8,505 nucleotides of DNA. Source: an uncultured Ruminococcus sp. Lineage in GTDB: Bacteria; Bacillota; Clostridia; Oscillospirales; Ruminococcaceae. The stretch's first letter is position 1. Each line of letters starts with the position of its first letter. The translations under genes were made by a program, and so were the position numbers. The DNA lies in the NCBI GenBank assembly GCA_946612185.1, contig CAMOEP010000077.1, positions 1 to 8,505 on the forward strand, in the 5' to 3' direction. The notes beneath the pieces are model-generated. The model was not told the origin of the DNA, did no database searches, and saw only the letters and a list, made by a program, of their open reading frames with translations. Shown here one piece after another: positions 4,927-8,505 of the stretch.

Positions 4927-5793
4927 TTATATCTCAGTAAATGCGTCGCTGACTGTCTGGCATACCTGTGCAAAGTAACCGGCAGCACGCAGCTTTTCGC
5001 AGCATATCTGTGCCTGCTCCTGCGTTTCAAATAGTCCGAAAACAGCCGAACCGCTTCCGGTCATTACTGCCCTGAGAGCATCATTGTTCAGCATGACAGA
5101 CTTGATGCTGTCCACTTCCGGCAGACTTATCGCCTGTTCAAAGAGGTTTCCGAAGTACTTAAAGCACTCCTTATCGCCGGACTGTATTGCCGCTTTGAGC
5201 GCCTGAGCGTCCGGGTGGACTGGTGCAGAAAGGCTGTCGATAAGCCGGTACGCCTCGGCGGTAGATACGCCCTCTTTGCCCTTGCCAATGACCAGGATAC
5301 GCCCGGAATGATCGGCAATGGGCTTTATATTCTCACCGATACCGGAAACGTAAGCCGTACCGCCGGTGAGGAAGAAAGGAACGTCAGCCCCAAGTTTTTC
5401 CGGGGTAGAACAGGTCTTTCCGGTAAGCTTGTTCAGGCAGTACAGAACAGCCGCAGCGTCAGTACTTCCGCCGCCCATTCCAGCCTGTGAGGGGATACCC
5501 TTGACGATGCGGATATTGCAGCCGTGACCGGGGTTTTCCTCGAAAAAGCGCATTGCTGCCTTGTAAGCGATATTGCGCTCATCGCAGGGGATAGGGTCAG
5601 CGCTTGCGAATTCCTCCGGGACTACACACTCAAGGCTTATGCCTGAGGGAGTAAGCTCCACGGAAACAGTGTCATAAAGTCCGACGGTCTGAAAAACACT
5701 TTCGATACTATGATAGCCGTTTGGGAGTACTCCCGTAACGTCCAGGCAGAGATTGACTTTAGCCGCAGCCTTAACGGTAATGCGCTCAGCCAT
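4927..5793 (-). CDS. ispE: 4-diphosphocytidyl-2-C-methyl-D-erythritol kinase
   Basis: IspE phosphorylates the 2-hydroxyl of CDP-methylerythritol with ATP in the non-mevalonate (MEP) route to isoprenoids, in the cytoplasm. The 288 residues show the GHMP-kinase layout: AAKVNLCLDVTG...NGYH (10-28, Lys12), the glycine-rich ATP loop IPSQAGMGGGSTDAA (100-114), LGADVPFFLTGG (134-145, catalytic Asp137) and the C-terminal MTGSGSAVFG (244-253). The stretch between LNKL and LGADV is about 6 residues shorter than I recall for E. coli and B. subtilis IspE. The ATG (5791-5793) lies inside the end of the aminotransferase gene, overlapping it by 8 bp, with GGAGGA (5802-5807) 8 bases upstream, so translation is probably coupled. 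It is the last gene of the minus-strand operon and ends in a palindromic repeat. Confidence 0.95.
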   Translation of the reverse strand: MAERITVKAAAKVNLCLDVTGVLPNGYHSIESVFQTVGLYDTVSVELTPSGISLECVVPEEFASADPIPCDERNIAYKAAMRFFEENPGHGCNIRIVKGIPSQAGMGGGSTDAAAVLYCLNKLTGKTCSTPEKLGADVPFFLTGGTAYVSGIGENIKPIADHSGRILVIGKGKEGVSTAEAYRLIDSLSAPVHPDAQALKAAIQSGDKECFKYFGNLFEQAISLPEVDSIKSVMLNNDALRAVMTGSGSAVFGLFETQEQAQICCEKLRAAGYFAQVCQTVSDAFTEI

Positions 5794-6979
5794 TTTTCTC
5801 GTCCTCCAGCTTTTTCAGGAATTTCTCAATGCGGTGCATAGCTTCCATAAGGTGCTTCATTGAGTAAGCGTAGGAGATACGGATATGACCCTCGCCACTT
5901 TCACCGAAAGCAGTTCCGGGAACGGTAGCCACCTTCTCCTCGTAAAGCAGTCTTTCGCAGAATTCCTCGCTGGTAAGACCTGTACTCTTTATGCAGGGGA
6001 ACACATAGAAAGCGCCCTCCGGATTGAAGCAGGTCAGACCCAGCCTGTTGAATTCGCCAACAAGGTATCTGCGGCGGACGTTGTATTCGTCAGTCATTTT
6101 AATTATCTCGCCGTCGCAGGAGTTGAGCGCTTCAATAGCCGCATTCTGGCTTATGTACGGGCTGCACATGATGCCGTACTGGTGTATCTTTGCGATCTGT
6201 GTGATTATCGGCTCAGGTGCGGCAACGTAGCCCAGTCTCCAGCCGGTCATGGCGTATGCTTTTGAGAAGCCGTTAACGTAGATAGTGCGCTCAGCCATGC
6301 CTTCAAGCTCGATTATGGAGAAATGCTTTCTGCCGTAGGTGAGTTCGGAGTATATCTCGTCTGAGAGTACCATTATATTAGTATCCCTGAGAACCTCAGC
6401 AATAGGCTCTAAGTCCTCACGGGTCATGATAGCGCCTGTGGGGTTGTTGGGGAAGGGGAGTATCAGCAGCTTGGTACAGTCAGTGATGCGGCTTTTCAGT
6501 TCGTCAGCCATAAGCTTGAAGTTATTCTCTATCTTTGTGGGGATAGGAACAGCCACGCCGCCGACGAGTTCCACAAGAGGAGCATAGCACACGAAGCTTG
6601 GCTCGACGATAAGAACTTCGTCGCCGGGGTCGATAAGACCTCTTACAGCCAGGTCGATAGCCTCAGAACCGCCTACAGTGACGATGATCTGGTTATTCTC
6701 GTCGTAGTGGACGTTATGCTTTTTCTCGATGCGCTGGCTTATAGCAGTTCTCAGGGGAGCAAGACCCTTATTCGGGCCATAGACGATATGCCGCCTTTCG
6801 AGAACCTGTATAGCAGCCTTGCGTATGACCCAGGGAGTTGAGAAGTCCGGCTCGCCAACGCCCAGGGAGATAACGCCTTCCATAGTACCGGCGATATCGA
6901 AGAACTTTCGTATGCCGGATGGTTTCATCTTCTTTATTTTGCCGGATAAAGCCTTATCGTAATCTATCACGCTTAACAC
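5786..6979 (-). CDS. alaT: Class I/II PLP aminotransferase, AlaT (YugH)-like alanine transaminase
   Basis: A 397-residue fold-type I aminotransferase. Visible parts are MKPSGIRKFFDIA (18-30), ISLGVGEPDFSTP (37-49), FPNNPTG (176-182, Asn179), SDEIYSEL (206-213, Asp207 to the pyridine nitrogen), GFSKAYAMTGWRLGY (237-251, PLP Lys240) and HIRISYAYS (365-373, substrate-carboxylate Arg367). From memory, the N-terminal and active-site blocks closely match B. subtilis AlaT (YugH), which interconverts pyruvate/glutamate and alanine/2-oxoglutarate. The preceding Lrp-type gene, as in alaR-alaT, supports this. Aspartate or aromatic substrates remain possible. The start is GTG (6977-6979), overlapping the regulator's end in GTGTTAA, behind GAAAGGGG. 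Another in-frame GTG lies three codons on. Its last codons carry the ribosome binding site for ispE. Confidence 0.88.
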   Translation of the reverse strand: MLSVIDYDKALSGKIKKMKPSGIRKFFDIAGTMEGVISLGVGEPDFSTPWVIRKAAIQVLERRHIVYGPNKGLAPLRTAISQRIEKKHNVHYDENNQIIVTVGGSEAIDLAVRGLIDPGDEVLIVEPSFVCYAPLVELVGGVAVPIPTKIENNFKLMADELKSRITDCTKLLILPFPNNPTGAIMTREDLEPIAEVLRDTNIMVLSDEIYSELTYGRKHFSIIELEGMAERTIYVNGFSKAYAMTGWRLGYVAAPEPIITQIAKIHQYGIMCSPYISQNAAIEALNSCDGEIIKMTDEYNVRRRYLVGEFNRLGLTCFNPEGAFYVFPCIKSTGLTSEEFCERLLYEEKVATVPGTAFGESGEGHIRISYAYSMKHLMEAMHRIEKFLKKLEDEKNG

Positions 6980-7449
6980 AGACCCCTTTCATCGGGTTCT
7001 TCACCGTCGATGAAGATGCCCTTTTCCTTGTATTTTTTCAGCAGGAAGTGAGTAGCAGTAGAGAGAACGCCGTCGATAGTGGAAAGTCTCTCGGAAACGA
7101 AGAAAGCCACGTCCTTCAGGTCGTTGCCTCTTACCTTGACAGCCAGGTCATACGAACCGGAAACCAGTGAAACGCTCTCCACCTCGTCGTACATCATGAT
7201 AGTCTTGGCGATGTCGTCGAAACCGCAGTCACGCTGAGGAGTTACTTTCAGCTCAATAGTGGCGTAAACGGTGTTCTTATCGTACTTATCGTCGTCAAGG
7301 ATAACGCTGTAGCCCTTGATGACACCTTCATTTTCAAGGCGCTGTATCTCGGCGGCAGCCTGTTCCGGAGTGATTCCCAGCATCTCGCCCAGTTCAGTGT
7401 TGGAAACACGGGCGTTCTGCTGTAATATGCTGATTATCTGGTTTTTCAT
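6973..7449 (-). CDS. alaR: Lrp/AsnC-family transcriptional regulator, AlaR (YugG)-like
   Basis: A 158-residue regulator: N-terminal winged helix-turn-helix (about 3-50, recognition part ITPEQAAAEIQRLENEGVI at 26-44) and a C-terminal ligand-binding RAM domain (about 60-138; SGSYDLAVKVRG at 97-108). Such proteins form dimers to octamers and sense amino acids. The RAM domain resembles, from memory, B. subtilis AlaR (VTPQR.CGFD, then VSERLSTIDGVLSTATHFLLKKYK), which activates alaT. That gene follows directly here with a 7-bp overlap, so local control and autoregulation are likely. I chose the ATG at 7449 because GAAAGGA (7459-7465) lies 9 bases before it. The in-frame ATG at 7467 overlaps this site and would add MKGSDI. 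The PHP phosphatase gene ends 50 bases upstream with no clear terminator between. Confidence 0.88.
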   Translation of the reverse strand: MKNQIISILQQNARVSNTELGEMLGITPEQAAAEIQRLENEGVIKGYSVILDDDKYDKNTVYATIELKVTPQRDCGFDDIAKTIMMYDEVESVSLVSGSYDLAVKVRGNDLKDVAFFVSERLSTIDGVLSTATHFLLKKYKEKGIFIDGEEPDERGLC

Positions 7450-7458
7450 TATATCAGA

Positions 7459-7465
7459 TCCTTTC
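7459..7465 (-). promoter_or_regulatory. Ribosome binding site that decides the alaR start
   Basis: GAAAGGA on the minus strand, 9 bases before the ATG at 7449. It overlaps the alternative in-frame ATG (7465-7467), so both starts are unlikely to be used together. Confidence 0.6.
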
Positions 7466-7499
7466 ATTTGACTTTCCCGTAGAATTCCGGGTAGGTCTG

Positions 7500-8339
7500 T
7501 TATATGTTAAGAAAGACAGGCTTTCTGTTTTTGAAGTAGGTAATGCGGTCGAAACCGGCTTCTTTGGCTATTTTTATACCCGCAGGGATATCAGCGCCCA
7601 GGTCAGCGACGGTATGCGCATCAGAGCCGATGGAGAGAAATTTTCCGCCCATATCTCTGAAAAGCCGGGTATACTTCACGCCGGGGAAGCAATCACCAAA
7701 GCCCTGACGGATACCGGAGGTATTTATCTCGATACCGCAGTCATTCCTGGCAAGTTCCCGGAAGCAGTCAGCAATGATGTCGTCGAAGCGGCTTATATCC
7801 GGGCATATATTATTCCGGCACTTCATATATCTCAGGCAGTAGGTGATGTGACCGAGAACGTCGAATTTACCCCATTCAGCAAGTTCCAGGCACTCTTTGA
7901 AATAGCGTTCCAGGAGGTCGAGTATCTCACTTTCGGACATATCCTCGTACTTTATGAAGTAGAAGTCCTTTTCGTCCTTTATCTGGTGAACGGAGGCGAT
8001 AACGAAGTCAAGGCGGCTGTCGCTGACGACGATATCAGCAATATCCGGGGCAAGGATCGCCTGACCCAGTTCAGTACCGCAGAGGAGGTTGAGTTTCCCC
8101 TGATACTTCTTTTTCAGTTCAGTGACAGCGGAAACGGAGTTCTCGAAGTCGCTGGCGTAATCGAAGTCCTCGCTCAGGTCAGTATCGCCGTAGTGTTCTT
8201 TTGGAAACCACCAGTTGCACTCACAGTGGTCAGTAATGGCGTAGGCATCGAGTCCAAGACTGATAGCCTTGTCTATCATTTCGATGATATCCGCATCAGA
8301 GTCCATAGAGTACTGAGTATGTGTGTGGCAGTCGATCAA
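7500..8339 (-). CDS. PHP-domain phosphoesterase, HisJ-type histidinol-phosphatase
   Basis: A 279-residue metal-dependent PHP protein, normal for the HisJ/HisK group. Metal ligands appear in order: HTHTQYS (5-11), ITDHCE (35-40), GTELG (88-92, Glu90), SVH (116-118), LGHI (162-165, His164), EINTSG (204-209) and GSDAH (238-242). The family removes phosphate from histidinol phosphate, the penultimate step of histidine synthesis, but several homologues act on other small phosphoesters and no his genes are near, so the substrate is uncertain. Translation must start at TTG (8337-8339): the frame has a TGA three codons upstream (8346-8348) and the usual start MIDCHTH begins exactly here. The ribosome binding site AGAGGTGAT is at 8345-8353. 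It is the first gene of the operon with alaR, alaT and ispE. Confidence 0.88.
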   Translation of the reverse strand: MIDCHTHTQYSMDSDADIIEMIDKAISLGLDAYAITDHCECNWWFPKEHYGDTDLSEDFDYASDFENSVSAVTELKKKYQGKLNLLCGTELGQAILAPDIADIVVSDSRLDFVIASVHQIKDEKDFYFIKYEDMSESEILDLLERYFKECLELAEWGKFDVLGHITYCLRYMKCRNNICPDISRFDDIIADCFRELARNDCGIEINTSGIRQGFGDCFPGVKYTRLFRDMGGKFLSIGSDAHTVADLGADIPAGIKIAKEAGFDRITYFKNRKPVFLNI

Positions 8340-8344
8340 ATCAT

Positions 8345-8353
8345 ATCACCTCT
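8345..8353 (-). promoter_or_regulatory. Ribosome binding site of the TTG-started PHP gene
   Basis: AGAGGTGAT on the minus strand. The GAGG core is 9 bases before TTG (8337-8339) and 4 bases before an out-of-frame ATG (8342-8344) that opens the two-codon frame ATG ATT TGA. The spacing favours TTG. Confidence 0.75.
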
Positions 8354-8365
8354 ATTAATATAATT

Positions 8366-8426
8366 CGTAATTCGTAATGCGTAATGCGTAATTATTGCTG
8401 CGGTACATTCACGGTATTACGCATTA
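8366..8426. repeat. Four 7-bp repeats with an inverted copy in the operon leader
   Basis: CGTAATT, CGTAATG, CGTAATG, CGTAATT run without gaps from 8366 to 8393. ATTACGCATTA (8416-8426) is complementary to TAATGCGTAAT, which occurs in two registers (8375-8385 and 8382-8392). The whole stretch lies between the -10 box and the ribosome binding site of the PHP gene, so it should be transcribed and could form an 11-bp hairpin near the RNA 5' end. Confidence 0.8.
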
Positions 8427-8429
8427 TCT

Positions 8430-8458
8430 ATTATACCACATTTTTAAGTAGTTGGCTA
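8430..8458 (-). promoter_or_regulatory. Extended -10 promoter of the PHP-alaR-alaT-ispE operon
   Basis: On the minus strand TGGTATAAT (8430-8438) is a perfect extended -10 box. TAGCCA (8453-8458) gives a 4-of-6 match to the -35 consensus at a 17-base spacing. The start is expected near 8423, with a leader of about 85 bases. The remaining bases to 8505 are A/T-rich with no gene seen. Confidence 0.8.
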
Positions 8459-8505
8459 TAGTTTTTCAGAAAATTTCCTGTAAAAAAATAAAATTGGCAA
8501 AACCC

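Noticed and set aside
7448..7453. TATAAT on the minus strand just before alaR
   Set aside because: It overlaps the alaR start codon, so transcription would begin inside the gene. No -35 box is evident, and the PHP gene reads into alaR without a terminator.
7476..7491. Small CCCG/CGGG hairpin between the PHP gene and alaR as a terminator
   Set aside because: The stem is only 4 bp with no T-run on the minus strand, so read-through into alaR is more likely.
7614..8363. 249-residue plus-strand frame opposite the PHP gene
   Set aside because: Its antisense partner carries every PHP metal-binding motif. The plus frame has no recognisable domain or start signal.

Overview
The window looks like chromosomal DNA of an anaerobic Gram-positive Clostridia species, most probably a Ruminococcus close to R. 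albus. This rests on strong AGGAGG-type ribosome binding sites, consensus sigma-A promoters, a sortase-type surface protein with an SPKTGD motif, non-mevalonate isoprenoid synthesis (IspE), an AlaR/AlaT-like pair resembling Bacillus, and intergenic palindromic repeats of a kind I associate with Ruminococcus. The genus is an inference; no rRNA or other marker gene is present.

Left part (1-1380, minus strand): a repeat-derived fragment at the edge, an isolated strong hairpin and a textbook terminator lie downstream of a short secreted, Thr/Ala/Glu-rich, wall-anchored protein. Upstream of it is a TspO/MBR membrane protein. Then about 430 bases without a gene (1348-1777) are filled mostly by a roughly 307-bp imperfect palindromic, MITE-like element with a tandem 38-bp core.

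Middle part (1725-4864, plus strand): a perfect consensus promoter at the edge of that element drives a small PAP2-family membrane phosphatase, which ends in a terminator. A second strong promoter drives a two-gene operon: an AlgI/DltB-type MBOAT O-acyltransferase and a membrane-anchored SGNH/GDSL protein. The pair probably O-acetylates a cell-surface glycan. It ends in a hairpin with T-tracts on both sides that can also stop the converging operon.

Right part (4867-8505, minus strand): a compact operon, read right to left, encodes a HisJ-type PHP phosphatase (TTG start), an AlaR-like Lrp/AsnC regulator, an AlaT-like aminotransferase and IspE. The regulator/aminotransferase and aminotransferase/ispE junctions overlap by 7-8 bp. 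An extended -10 promoter lies at 8430-8458, and the leader carries four 7-bp repeats that can pair with the first bases of the transcript. A palindromic repeat ends exactly at the ispE stop codon; a relative of it lies at 64-98.

I see no tRNA, rRNA, CRISPR array or transposase. No clearly new multi-gene system is visible. The most unusual material is the set of three unrelated non-coding repeat families and how closely they sit to promoters, leaders and stop codons.
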